Shown here: piece after piece, positions 36,005 to 57,455 of the stretch
Layout of the letters: every line of letters starts with the position of its first letter
Position numbering within the stretch: position 1 is the first letter of the stretch
Origin: Anas platyrhynchos
Lineage: Eukaryota > Chordata > Aves > Anseriformes > Anatidae
Assembly: GCF_047663525.1 (NCBI RefSeq)
Contig: NC_092611.1
Location: 6,671,001-6,735,000 of the forward strand
Direction: 5' to 3'
Length of the DNA stretch: 64,000 bases
The notes under the pieces: generated by a model
The model's database searches: none
Told to the model about the DNA's origin: nothing
What the model saw: only the letters and a program-made list of their open reading frames with translations
Program-made: the position numbers and the translations under genes

Positions 36005-36082
36005 GTCCTCAGCTGTGATGAGCACATAGCAGCCGCCGTGCACGTACCAGGGGCTGTAAATCATAAACTGGGGGGCAGCTTC
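36005..36082 (-). other. Orphan exon-like segment on the minus strand
   Basis: On the minus strand a ctgctcccccctccag acceptor precedes EAAPQFMIYSPWYVHGGCYV then LITAED. The amino-acid choice is unlike the Pro/Gly/Ala-rich chance frames around it. No convincing donor ends it, although weak GT sites follow. Family unknown. Confidence 0.2.
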
Positions 36083-37481
36083 CTGGAGGGGGGAGCAGGG
36101 GTCAGCCCTCACCTCCTGGTACAGCTGGGCCTGTGTTTGGGAACAGATTTGGGTCAGGATAAGGGAAATCCCCAGCCTCAGCTTCCTGGTCCCCGGACAT
36201 CACAGAGCTGCTCGGCATCCCTGGGGGGGCAACTTTCCCTGCCAATTCACCCCCCTGCTGCAAAAACCTTCCCTGAGCCAGCCAGCAGGGCACAGAGCCC
36301 CTGTGAGCATCCCTCTGGGTACAGGACGTGCGCCACCAGCCCCGCACAGCGCCGGCCCCGCCGCCCCCCCGCCGGCCCCAGCTCCTCTTATCTCGAGCTG
36401 AAGGCATCTCGTCTCTCCCTGATACGGACGAGGCTGCCCCGACCCCACTGTGGCTCCGTGCCAGTCCCGGATCCTCTTTCTCTTGCACTTCTGCCCCAAG
36501 AGCTGGGAAGCGAAGAGATTTGGGGCTGCAGACCTCCTGCGGCAATGTGTGATGGATCCTCGTAGGGTTGGCACTCTCAGTGGCTCGCAGGCTGCCCAAT
36601 ATCAGGTTTGGTCCTTCACCAAGCTCTGAGCTTCGTGCCACAGTGCCCTGGGCAATAAAAAGGGGGCTTCCCAGCTCTGTCTTTTGGTTTTCCTTCACGC
36701 CACCCTGCTGCCATGAAGGATTATGAAATAGGATGAATTCGGGATTTACCCCCCAGCAGGACCAAAAGGGACATCGTAGAGTTACTGCTGGAGCCGAATC
36801 CTTTCAGATTTTGGGGTATCAGAGATTCAGATCCCAGCTCTTTGGGTGAGGGAGGGCTTTGGGAACAGGCAGCATCCCAAAAGGTGCCGCTGGTTTCTCC
36901 CACGTGGCGCAGGGCAGGCAGAAGAAGGGCACGGGAGGGAAGACAAAAACTCCCCAGCTCCGAAGGCTCTTGCACTGCTGCTTCCCCCACCTCCTCCTCT
37001 TTAGGGGGGCTGCCAGGGGGGAGGCAGAGCAACAGGAAACTCTCAGCCAGCTGTGATTTTTCACCAGAATCCGAGAAACCGCCTGGAAGCGGCAGCTGCG
37101 CTCAATAAAGCTGGGTCATTAAAATGACACAGCAGCTCCACGGGGAAGGGGAGCCAACGGCACCAGGAGGGGAAAGCCTCTTGTCTGAAGTGACTGGGGA
37201 CAGAGCAGAAAAGAAAAAGGCCCTTGGAAAGCCTGAGGAGGGAGAAGGAAAATAATCCTCAGCTCCCTGGCCACGTGCCCAGCCGGTGAGATGCCGCAGC
37301 TCTTGGCCACGGGTCCGGGAGCTGGGGGCAGGACGGGGCGGTGCAGAGGGTTACCTGGAAGAGTTGGGTTTCCTCTGCTGGCCTCGTGCATCTCATGCTT
37401 TGTTATCAGCCCCCCCCGGGGAGCCCTGGAACCGAGGCCAGGCAAGGAGGGGAAGATTTTTTTTTTTCTTCTCTGCTCCAG

Positions 37482-37600
37482 CCGCCGAACGCCACATCAG
37501 CAGCGAGCTGCAGGATGACCTCGATGAGGAACAGATCATCCCCTGGCCTGCCGCCACCTCCCTGCCTGCGGGGACACCGGGACCTTTTTAAATAAATAAA
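37482..37600 (+). other. Orphan terminal-exon-like segment with stop codon and poly(A) signal
   Basis: A run of T and C ending in ctctgctccag is followed by CC then GCC GAA, so the exon would be entered in phase 1. It encodes AERHISSELQDDLDEEQIIP then WPAATSLPAGTPGPF, a stop at 37589-37591, and two overlapping AATAAA signals at 37591-37600. Acceptor, acidic non-repetitive peptide, stop and poly(A) signal in correct order support a real last exon. Its upstream exons are not established. The phase-1 donor at 30968 is compatible, but 6.5 kb away. Confidence 0.35.
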
Positions 37601-39700
37601 TATTTTTTTTTAAATTTTTTTTCCCCATCTCATTTCATTCCATCCCCCTTGGGCTGCATCAGCCTTGAGTTTTGGGGATGCCGAACACCCGCCCACCTCC
37701 TCCACCCCAAAACCCAGGCAGGGAGGTTTCGGTGGAGGCACCCCATGACGGCGGTGAGCCTGTTGGGTCACTGCCCTGCCCAGCCCCAGCTGGTGAGCCC
37801 AGTTTCAGGCTGATCCCACGGTTAAACCCCCGCATGGCTTTGCTGAGACGTTTACATAAAGTCTCTTTCCAAAGAGCTTTAAGGCCACGTAAGATTAGGT
37901 GACACAAAATGCAGGGCATCTGTCCACAGAGGATGTGAATGGTCCTTTCAGTCAGCCTGTTGCTTTTTTTTTTTTTTTTTTCTCCTTTTTTTAAATTTTT
38001 TTTTAAAGCTATTTGGTTCAGTGGGCCCTCCAATCCAACAAACTGCCTAATTTTGCATTAACGTTCCAGGAAAGCACAGGAAACGTTTCCAGCTAAATCT
38101 GCAAGAAAAATATTTGCATTTCCCTCCAGGCTGATTTCTAACCTAGATTGCTGGGGTTTGGGGGGGTGGGGGTAGGGGGGCTGCTTTTTAGCAAGTTTCC
38201 ACAAAATAGATATTTCGCTTTACTCTGGAAAAAAAATGAAATTCAGACCACTGCAGATGCTCCAGTGCCAAATGACTTTCAAGCATGATAAAATTCTGAG
38301 ATCCGAAGCATAAAACATATGGCACTTTGCTTTGGAATAAGATTGAAAGGGAAAAGCTCAACTGTAAAGCTGAGCTGAGGACATTTTATTATTCAGAATG
38401 CTATGAAAAAGTGTTTTCTTTTAGCCAGAGGAAGACAGAATTGTGAGCGGGTCTGTTTTCTGAAATTGATTTTTTTTCCGAAGACCAGCAGCAGCCTTAT
38501 TATTTATTTGCATTGTGGTCGTATTAGGTCAATTATGAAATCGCTTAAATGAAAACCAAAAGCTCCTTAGGAATTTATTTTATGTGAAAGTGTGGATGAA
38601 AATGGAAACAGCCAACCAGATTTTTCCAGTTTAAGAGAGAAATATTAACCACTGCCTCCCTCTGCAAATGCAGATTTGGGGCAGTTTTGCCTTTTCGATC
38701 TGGGAGGCGAAAGAGGGGGGAGGCGTTCGCTGCTCATAACTGGAGGGGAAAAAATCCCCCGGATATGTCATTTTCTTTCCTTACCGTATAGAAGAAAGGT
38801 TTAAATGGAAAAAAATGATGGGAAAAAAAAATAAAAATTCTGATTGATTCAGATCTCTTTGAGCCGCCCCGAAACGTGGCTCTGAGCCCCCGGCCAGCAT
38901 TGCTGCGTCAGGCCCCACAGCGTCGGGCGAGCGCGCTCAGCCGTGCAGGGATTAGGCACATTCCCACGAGCTCCTGCTCAGCCGAGCATCCCCCAAATCC
39001 CTCCATCCCCCAAATCCCTCCATCCCTGCTGCACCGGGACACCAACCATCCCCAGAACCTGGGGCTGGGGGCCCCTGGGGCTCCCCCGAGCAGCGCTGGC
39101 TTTATCCTCACCGCCTTACTCTTGCCCTCTGCGAGCTCCCCCAATTTTGCCCTCCTGCCAGCCGCACGCCGTGAGCCAGAAGCGGCTGTGGCTCGGGGCT
39201 GTGCTCAAAGAGCAGTTTCCCTGACCCCGTCTGCGACTGCAGATTGCCCCAGAGCACCGTGCCTAATTAACCTTGGTTTGTTCTTTGTAGCTGCAGGTGT
39301 TTTCCTCGCTCATAAACCCGTCCCGGTCCTTTCTCCAACTATTCACATCTTTTGTGCGCCGTGATTCTTTTCCAAATGTCCATTTTATAAATCACTTTAA
39401 TTAGTTTTATATCACTCTCTTATATTTATATCACTTGATTTAGTTTTCACGCTGCTTCCATTACATCCTATATGTTGCTTTGATTTTATTTATGGTGTTT
39501 CTAGTGCATTTGCATTACTTTCCCGAGATGGATATCATTCTGGCTGGATTTACAGTGTATTTCTTCAGTTAGATTTATATCGCTTTAATTAGATTTATAT
39601 CCCTTTAGACTTTGAGGGCTTCTCTTAGATTTATAATATCTCTTTTACTAGGCTTGTCTTGCATAGGAGATTTGCATCCTTTTTTTGTTTTAAAGGGTAT
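37601..39700. promoter_or_regulatory. AT-rich block with four perfect POU octamers, possible enhancer
   Basis: Between GC-rich flanks this block is AT-rich with few CpGs. ATTTGCAT occurs at 38112-38119, 38506-38513, 39508-39515 and 39670-39677. A GC-rich insert at about 38870-39270 separates two AT-rich halves. Octamers are bound by POU2F-class factors, including POU2F3 encoded 22 kb away. Enhancer function is inference. Confidence 0.3.
39383..39645. repeat. Degenerate AT-rich tandem repeat
   Basis: Variants of agatttatatcgctttaatt recur (for example near 39394, 39420, 39570, 39590 and 39628) with irregular spacing. This looks like a decayed minisatellite. Confidence 0.55.
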
Positions 39701-42700
39701 TGCTTAACTCCACACCGGCGTTGTTTTACCAGGACTTTGGTCAGTGTCCCAGTTAGATATATGAAGCAAGAGCTCACCACCAGTGCTTCCATCCCCCATC
39801 CCCCCCAGTTTCCACTGGGATGGTTCCAGCATAAATTGTGCTGATGTAAATTGTCTAAATTAGCCTCTTCCAAGTTGGCACCGGCTTGACTGTAGTGGAG
39901 ATCTCACTAACCGGATTGCGTAGAGAAACCAGGGAGAGTCCAGTGGCTGAGATGCCATTTCGTTCCCTTCCTTTCCTGCCCTAAACGCCCCCATCACACG
40001 AAGCTGAGCATCCTCTCCCAGCACGGCAGCAGACCAGGACTCTCCCAGCTGCAGGAGCAGCCTCCACTGGGGGGATGTGGGCTCCAAGCTGGGTTTTCCC
40101 TCCCCCCAAGTGCCCTAATCAAGAAGAAACTGGGTGTTGAAAGAGCAATACCATTTCCTTCTGCACGTTTCTGTTTCAGAACATGAAATTCCCAGCAGGA
40201 GGGCAGCAGCAGCGCTCCCTTGAGCTGCTCTTCCCCCGAACAGCCCCCGAGGACCTGGCTTTGTGTTTCCACCCAGCTCTGACCACATCAGCAGAAGAAA
40301 TCAGCTGGAAGGGCTCCAAATCCACATGCTTCGGAGCAAAAGCCGACCTCTGGCTGAGCAGGGTCAGTGGACATCCCTGGGGGCTGCTGGTTCAGATGCT
40401 CGCAGTGGGATATTCGGCTGCTTTCCAGCAATGTGGGGCTCTGTCGCAGGGCAGGATGGTGGACCTCTGCTCCCAGGACTTATCCAGGTTTGTCTCTAAA
40501 CCCACTGAGGGCCTGAGCTGATGGGAGTCAATTTTTGTGAAGTTTCCCAGCCATCAGCACTCAGTTGGCAGGGGGGGATGCGCCCAGGGGTCTCAGGGAC
40601 AAAACCAACCTCCTGAATCTCTTCTTGCCCAAAACACAGCAAGACCCCGGTGCTTACTGCGTGTCCAAAAAAAAGTATTAAAAGAGGATTAAAAACAGTA
40701 TTAAAAGAGATGCAGCACTCATCCAGCTGCAGCTCTGGGGGCCTGGCCATGGGAGATACCTGCCAGCAGCAGAGCAATCTGCCCGGTCACCTATCTTATT
40801 ATCCCATCCCTTCCTCTTTGTTTTCACTCCCCCTGTGAACAGGACAAGCCCCGTGAGGCACAAAGCAGCGAGGGAGGCGAGGAATGTGTTACAGAAAGCC
40901 TCTTGTTTGGTAGTTGAATCCAGATGTGAGGGGAAGCGGCGGAGTTTGCACGAGCGGGACAGAAAAAGGCTGGAGCAGGAGCAAGGCGCACGCAGCTGCC
41001 CTCCCGGTTACCCCATGAAATGCTGAAGGGAGCTGAATTTGACTCTTTAGGAGCAAATTCTGGACCAAAAGGGCAGCTGGTCCAAATCTTCAGCGCAAGG
41101 GCCGACCCACAAGGAGCACAAAATCCTGCTTTTTTACCCCAGGGTGATGTAACTCTCCATGAATCCACCAGCAGGAACGGGGCAGAAGCCCCCTGCCCCC
41201 TCCCCAACTGCTCTTCCCCACCCTCTGCCTCTCATCCTCCCTGCAGCCGCAGCCGACCTCTGCATAAACGAGCGTGGTATCCCAATTAACGTGCAGCTAA
41301 TCAGGCCATCGGCATCTCTGGAGGAGAGGCTGCATCCCAGGCCTTGGCTGCAGAGGTCTGAGCACGCTGCTGCCTTCCCCGTGCTCTGCCACTGGGCCCC
41401 TTTCATTTAATTACGCCCAGGCTGCCGTACGCCTCAGCCTTTTAATTGCCCAGGGCAGAGAATGGGGCGAAAAACAGGTTGGAAGATGGATAAAAAAAAA
41501 AAGGATAGAAGATGCTGGGTATTGTTTTAAGACAGTAAAGCTGTTTATAAACACCACGGAGAAGCCAGCTTCATGTAATTGCTGAGAAAAGGAGGGCATT
41601 AAGGGGGGGCAGCAGGGAACACCCCAAAGGGATGCGGAGGAGCTCTTAATTAACAAAAAATGACTCGGAGCCTGATTCACCTCTGTAACAGCAAGATCCC
41701 CATTGAACACCACCGCTACAAATCCTTTCCCGGAGCTTCAAACCAAGCCATAGGTCTGTAGGAATAGTCCCAGTTGTAGCTGGGATTTAGTCAAAAATTT
41801 GGCTGAATTTAGGGGATTGGGAGGGTAAAAAAATCCAGCTAACTCTCCCTGAGGTCTGTTAGTGCTGTGGTGCTGGGAACAACAGAATAAAGCTGACTTT
41901 TATGTGTTCACATCCCCAAAAAGAGTTGCCCTGATTGAACACTTCAAAAAGCACTGGTGATTCTTTCATGTATCTTTAAAAGTAGAGTTTGGCATGGAAA
42001 TGAAAACGAAGGATGGAAGATTAAATAGATCAAGGCAGAGAGTTTGGGTCGGATCCCTGACCTCAGTTACACCGCTTTTAGTAGAAATTAACACCAGCAC
42101 GTGGAGGCTGAGAAACTCGGGGACTGAACAGGCAGCAAAAGCTCGTGCTTGGTTGGTTTTCATTTGGAAAGCTGAGATCTCCCAGGCTCTTCTGGAGCAC
42201 GGCTGGGTGGGTTTTCGGAGCACAACCACGAGCCTGTTCTTCCTCCCTTGCCTTTTTGCTCTCCTGATCCCTGTCTGCGCAAGCAGCCAGCCAGAGTGCT
42301 GCAAGAAAAACTCTGCCTGGCTCTCAGTGTGTGCGCACAGCTCGGTCCAGCAAGGGAAATAAACCTGATGAGGCCAGGGCAGGGGATGGAAAGCCTGGTA
42401 AGCCACAGGCAGGCTGCCCGGCGGAGGCTGGGAGGCTGTCGGGATGTGCTCGCAGGGTTAGCAGCCTGCTGAGGGCTGCAGCACCAGGATGTTTCACGGG
42501 CTTCTGCTGAGCTTTGCAGGCACACAGATGAGCTAACTCTGCGGTGTTTTCCCTGCTGAAAGCACTGCAGGGAGGACTGCAGGGCTGGGGGAAGCTCCCG
42601 GAGAAGCGCGTGGCCCCAGGACCATGGGAAGGCTGTGCAGAGGTGTGTGCAGCAGCTCTGATGCCAGCTCCATCCATCTCCTCCACCAGAGCAATGCACA

Positions 42701-45700
42701 GTTCCTTACACACAGCCGAATAAATCACATCAGTGCTTCGTTTGAGCTCTGGATTGGAAAGGACTCTGGGCAGCATGGGTCCTGAGCACTCCAGCAGGCA
42801 CTAATTGCCCTAACGAGCTTCCCCAGGCCTTCCCCATGCTTCCCACTGCTCCCCCAGCTCCATTTAAGCTCAGACCCAGGTTCCCTGCCCTTTTCTGAGC
42901 AGCTGGAGTGGGACAAGGCAGCATCTCCTCCCTGCATGGTGATGTGAGCAGAGCAGGGACAGCTGGCACAGCCCCGTGTCACCAGGTGAGGGTGGGAAAT
43001 TGAGGCAAAGACAGGGGATGCTGAGGACACTGGTCAATATATCAGATGTAAGAGGGACAGGCGTGGTTGGACCTGCTGTGGGGCTCAAGTAGGGGCTGGG
43101 GAATGGGGTCTGAGCTCTAGCAGGGCTCTGGAGGCAGGGCAGAGGTCCCAGCAGCAAGGTATGCCCTGGACTTTCTGTGGGTGCTGCAGCTGGAGCTGTG
43201 CCTTCCCCCGCTGTTTCATTGCCCATGAGCTTCTGCTCCACACCATGCATGGTACTAGAGGCAAAGATAACCTTGAAAGGTGAAGAAGGAGCCTTCTGAA
43301 GAGGCAGGGAGGTTACGTGGAGGAGGGAAAGCTTCCTGGGAACCGCTGTGGCTGCTGATTCAGCAGGCTGAGGGGAACCCCGCGGGCAGTGACCAGGCTT
43401 GTTTCCCAGCAGCAGGGAGCTGGGGGACCTGCAGGAGGCTTGGTGCTGCATCTGCACCAGCCCCTTGCACCCCTCCTGGCACCCACAGAGCCCCTTTACC
43501 CCTGCCAGCCTGTAGATGAGGACAGGAGGCCACAGCTCTGCCTCTCGCCCCTCTGAAGGTGATGGATACAGTCCCTGGCGAGCTGTTCTTCCCAGTGCCC
43601 AGCTCCCCGCTGCCTTCCCGAGGTTGTTTCTCAGAATAAGTGGCTCATTCACAACAAACATCCCCGCTCTTTGATGTATTGCTGGTGCTGTTGTTGCGGT
43701 GCGTTAAGTATCTTGGTTTCGTGCTTGTAATAAGGAAACTGGCCGCAGAGCCTTACTGTAAGCTGATGAGAAAGTAGCAAATAATTATTGCTCTCTCCTC
43801 CATGGGAGGGTGAACTTCAGATGCTAATGGGCTCTGGAGTACTGGCAGCTTACTCATGTTGGGGTGAAACAGCAAGGACCTTCATTTTCCTTGGTCTTAA
43901 ATGCTCCTGTTTTGGGGAACAGGGCAAGAAATACCCTGAAGTGCGCAGGAGGTGGTTGCAGCAGCCTGATTTTGGGCTAAGGGAGGGAAAATTGCATTGT
44001 GTGTGGGGCGAGGGACAGGGCAGGTGTATTCCTGGAACAGGAGAGGATGCTGCAGGTGTTTATACCTCATCCAGCTCAGCACCAAGTGGGTGGCAAGTGG
44101 TGAAGACAGGGTGGCAGCAAACATTTCCATTCAGCTGGTAAATTTGCATGGGGTGCAGGCAGGGCTCTTGCAAGCAGCTTGCCCACAGAGCCCGAGGTGG
44201 GATGCTGGAGGACTTCTCACACTTTCTACTTCTATTTTCCCCCCTGCCTGCTGAGGTTCTCAGCTTCTGCAGTCCAGCTCTCAGTGCGCACAACTCCCTC
44301 CCCAGTTTTCCACGGTGCTGGCGTGACACTGGGCTGTAAATGAAGTTTTGAGGTGAGGAAGAGGGAATGAAGACTTGCAGCCTGGCCAGATATTAGTGGT
44401 TTTCCACAGGGATGACGAAGGATGCATCCGAGGCACCGAGGCGAGCCCCGTGTCGAGCTAATCCCCTGCTCCCACGCACTGCCCTGCTGGAGCTTCACAA
44501 CAAAGTGCAGCGGAGAACATTTTCTTTTACCAGCATATTTTTCCTTAACCTCGTTCTCAAGCATGGCTGAGGTATTTTAATGGAAATTTCCTCCCAGTAA
44601 AAAGGGCGGCAGCACACGCACGCATACCAGCGACGAGATCATTAACATTCAGTAAAACTATATGCAGCTCAGCAACTGCTCCTGCCGTGGGGGCACTGAA
44701 CCAGCAGGCAGTTTCCTTCCCGATAGCTGGGAGAAGAGGTTGAAGAGCTGCTCCATTTTAGCAGATGTATAAACAGCAAAGGTAGAAGAAGCTGACACCA
44801 GCGAGGAATCGGTTTGGTCACTCAGGCTTGTCCCAAAGCTGTGCTTCCTCTTCTCCAGCTGCCCTTCACGGCCAGTAATTCTCCAGCCCCCGCTAATGTG
44901 CCCAAACATCCCTTCCTGGGATGTGACCCAAGGTGTCTGTCCCTTCAACAGCAGTTTTTTAATCCCAGCAGAGCAGTATTTCTCCTCTCCTCTGTTCCTT
45001 GGTAACTTTTCTGCTCTGACTTCCTAATGCCAGTGTTTTGGTTCCCCACCCCCTGATATTTCTTGTCTCTGCCCATTCATTTTGGGGCTGGGATTGGATC
45101 TTTATTCCAAGAGTCAAGGATCGGTTGTGCCTTGGTCAAATTGCCATCTGCAGGGCTAGGGTTTCTGGTGATGTGCTCAGCCTTGGAAAGAGCCCTCTGG
45201 GGCAGTCCCCTTTCTGATTTCCTTCCCTCTGGGAGGTACCAGGAGATAAAAATGATACCCCTCACTCCAATCCAGGCAAGGATGGCCCTAAATCACTTAT
45301 TGCACCCTAGGGTCCTGGTATGCAGTGGGCACTGCTGATGCCTGCAGCCAGGAGCGTGTTGCTGTGGCTGTGCAGGGAGCAGAGGCTGTAACCTCACTCA
45401 CCTCCCTTTGTCCTCCAAAACAGACCCAGGACCACGCTGTGCTCCAGTTCTGGGGGCTCAGTGGTGAGGTGCTGGACCCGGGGTAACCCCATGGTGATGG
45501 GGAAGCTGATCCCAGATTTGAGCTGGGCAAGGAGCGCAGCCCTTTGGCTGGAAGCTCTCCAAGGGTTATTTGTGCGCGCTAACCTCGTGGCACTCTTCCT
45601 TCCAGCCCCTGCTGGGGTCCTCCTGTCTTTTTGCATAATCTCCTCTGAATAAATAGACCGTGAGTGGGGCCTTCTGGGCAGCTTTTGTCAGGAGGAGCTG

Positions 45701-46599
45701 GTGGGTGTACGTTTCTACCTTGTGGGCCCTCCCTCTCTTTCTGTGGCAGAGCCGAATCGTTTCTTTCCTCCCGTTTGCACCTCTTAACTTTCTCTCCTTG
45801 CCTGCTCTGATTTCTTGGCCCTGCTATTGTCCTGAAAAGCATCTGGAGGGTATAGTTTGTGAGAAAGCCCTTACATTTTCTTACATTTTCAGTCTAAAAC
45901 TTAACTTGTGCAAGGTCCCATAAAATAGTTACTTGGACAAAAGTGATCTCTTCTCCTGGAAGCGTGGATTTAAATGGTCGCTCCTAGACATTTCCGTGCT
46001 TCTCCTTGCAAAGCTCTTTCTCTGAGGCCCTAATCCTGCTGCCACAGTGACCTTTGTGTTTGCAGGGAGACCTTTTGAAATCAAAGGGGCCCTTCACAAG
46101 CATCTGCCCATCTGGAAGCGATTGCAGGAGTGGGCGGGTGAAGGGCAAATCTGGAGCCTTGTGGCTGGGCTGCGGAGTCTGAAGTGCCCCAGGTCTGCGT
46201 GGCTGGGAGAGAGGGGACAAGGAGGGCCCGAAGTGGCTTGCACGACATCCTCGGGGGCAGGAATACCTCCGGTGTGCCTGAGAGCAGCCCTGTGAGCCTC
46301 CTGCGTGCAGCGTGAGCCCGAGCAATCATGTAAATGTTGTTTGATTCCCAACAACCGCATGTTTAGAGGACTCTGATTTGTGTGTGTTTGTGCAAACAGG
46401 AGCGCTGGGCTTTGTTATTAACGCTGACCTCTCCTTTCCAACTGCACTTTGGGGATAATTATTTATCCCATGGAGTAGAAAACAATAATAATAATAAAAA
46501 AAAAAGTGCAGGAGAGCCCAAAAGCTGCCCGGCTCCTGCTGGAGCAGCCCCCCCTCCATCCTCCTGCCACCCAGAGCACCGGGGCTCACTGCAGGGCGG
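39701..46599. other. TRIM29-OAF intergenic region, OAF-proximal part
   Basis: No gene is recognised. A candidate exon with a 112-codon frame begins at 40180, and one octamer lies at 44142-44149. The remaining open frames on both strands are rich in Ala, Pro, Gly and Ser as expected by chance at this GC content. Confidence 0.55.
40180..40521 (+). other. Orphan exon-like ORF of 112 codons
   Basis: A plausible branch site (ccctaatc) and the acceptor gcacgtttctgtttcag are followed by aacATG and an open frame of 112 codons. The peptide starts MKFPAGGQQQRSLELLFPRT, is mixed in composition and contains five Cys (near 48, 69, 103 and others by eye). No domain or family is recognised and no poly(A) signal follows closely. 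It could be an exon of an unannotated transcript or chance. Confidence 0.2.
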
Positions 46600-56174
<9,575 letters not shown>

Positions 56175-57455
56175 CAGAGCCAGGCTCAGCTGCCTCCTGC
56201 CACCGCTCGCGATGCTGAGGGCCTCCCGCAGCATCCTGCTGCGAAGAAGGAACGTGGTTCACAGCGGTGCCTTGTGCCAGGATTGCTCTGTGTGTGCCTT
56301 TCCTTCTGCCCCCCCCGTGGCTCCCTCCTGACCCCATACCTTGTACTGGGATAAGCGGGCTCGGCTCGCTGCGTGGTGAAGCCGCAAGCAGGAGCCGCAA
56401 GTTTTGGGGCTGAAGCACCAGAAGGGCTCTGTTCTTCCCTGCTCTGGGGGTGGGGGGTGTAAAGGGGGGCACTTCTGGCCAGTTTTCAGCCTCCAGCATC
56501 CTGAAGGGTGGCCAGGGCAGGGAGAGGAGCAGTCCTTGGGGTGTCAGACATCACCACGGACTTCGCCACCTCCTGGTGACACGACAGCATTTCCCGATGG
56601 GAATATGGCTGAGTTATGGGACCACATCCCCTGAACAAGGAAGGTACGAATCCCACCCAAAAACAGAGCCTGCCTGTAGCTTTTTTTAGTGTCTGCCTAG
56701 CTGGTGTGTCCTTCCCGTGGCTACGAGATGCCCTGGGGGGATATAGCCCAGCAATTACTTCTGCCCCAAAGGGCTGCTAATTAGGGCTCGAACTTATCCC
56801 TATTTAGACTAGTGAAGGCCAACTTTTTGTGTTGGTTCTGGGACTCTCCTGCTAGGAAAGAGACATCTGGAGATTTGTGACTGCCATCGTAACCTTGTGG
56901 TTGCAAGGGGGGATGATCCCAGATGGGCATTGCAACCGTCGTTTGGAGGAAGATAACGTCCTACACCTACATCCACTTTTACGTCCTACTCTGCCAGCTA
57001 TTCACAAGAAGCTCTTAGTTAACTGGACTGCTTTGCTGTGCCTTGGTTTCCCCTAAATGTAAAGCAGGGACGACCTTGAAGCTGACCCTGGCCCTGGTGT
57101 GTACCTGGAGGACATCAGACAAAAAGTGCTGTAGGAGTGCTGCCTGCGTCCCAAGCCGTCTTCCACTCAAGTTTAGAACAAGCAGAGAGGGGAAAGAGGC
57201 TGTTGGGGTCATTGCGAGCCCCCGTTCCTCCTGATGAAAAGCCTTCACAATGTGCCTTTTTGCCTAGAATCCAGGAATTTTTGACAAAAATGAATTTGGT
57301 CACGATTATTTTTGTATTGATCAGTTAAGGGGGGGGGAGAAGGGAAAGGTATTTTAATATTGCAACATGAAGTAAAACACACTTGAATGATTTTTTTAAA
57401 AAAACAAATTATTTATCATTTGTAAGGTAAAAATAAACTTTTTTTTTTTTTTTTA
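56175..57455 (+). other. OAF: OAF 3' UTR
   Basis: This is about 1.28 kb of non-coding sequence from the OAF stop to the predicted cleavage region. Its last 150 bp are AT-rich, as is usual near vertebrate 3' ends. The exact end is inferred from the poly(A) signal. Confidence 0.75.
57432..57437 (+). terminator. OAF: OAF poly(A) signal AATAAA
   Basis: AATAAA is followed by a T run and, downstream, by a GT-rich stretch near 57490-57510. This is the first canonical AATAAA I see after the OAF stop codon. Confidence 0.8.

Noticed and set aside
37460..37595. Minus-strand reading of the terminal-exon candidate (DDLFLIEVILQLAADV)
   Set aside because: The frame is open, but the plus strand has the better acceptor, a stop and AATAAA in order. 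The minus strand has a weaker acceptor and no donor.
38876..39364. 162-codon plus-strand open frame
   Set aside because: It lacks an ATG start, contains a 17-bp CCCCCAAATCCCTCCAT tandem duplication and has chance-like composition.
42870..43661. 263-codon minus-strand open frame
   Set aside because: It has the same composition-driven character, with competing frames on the plus strand and no recognisable domain.
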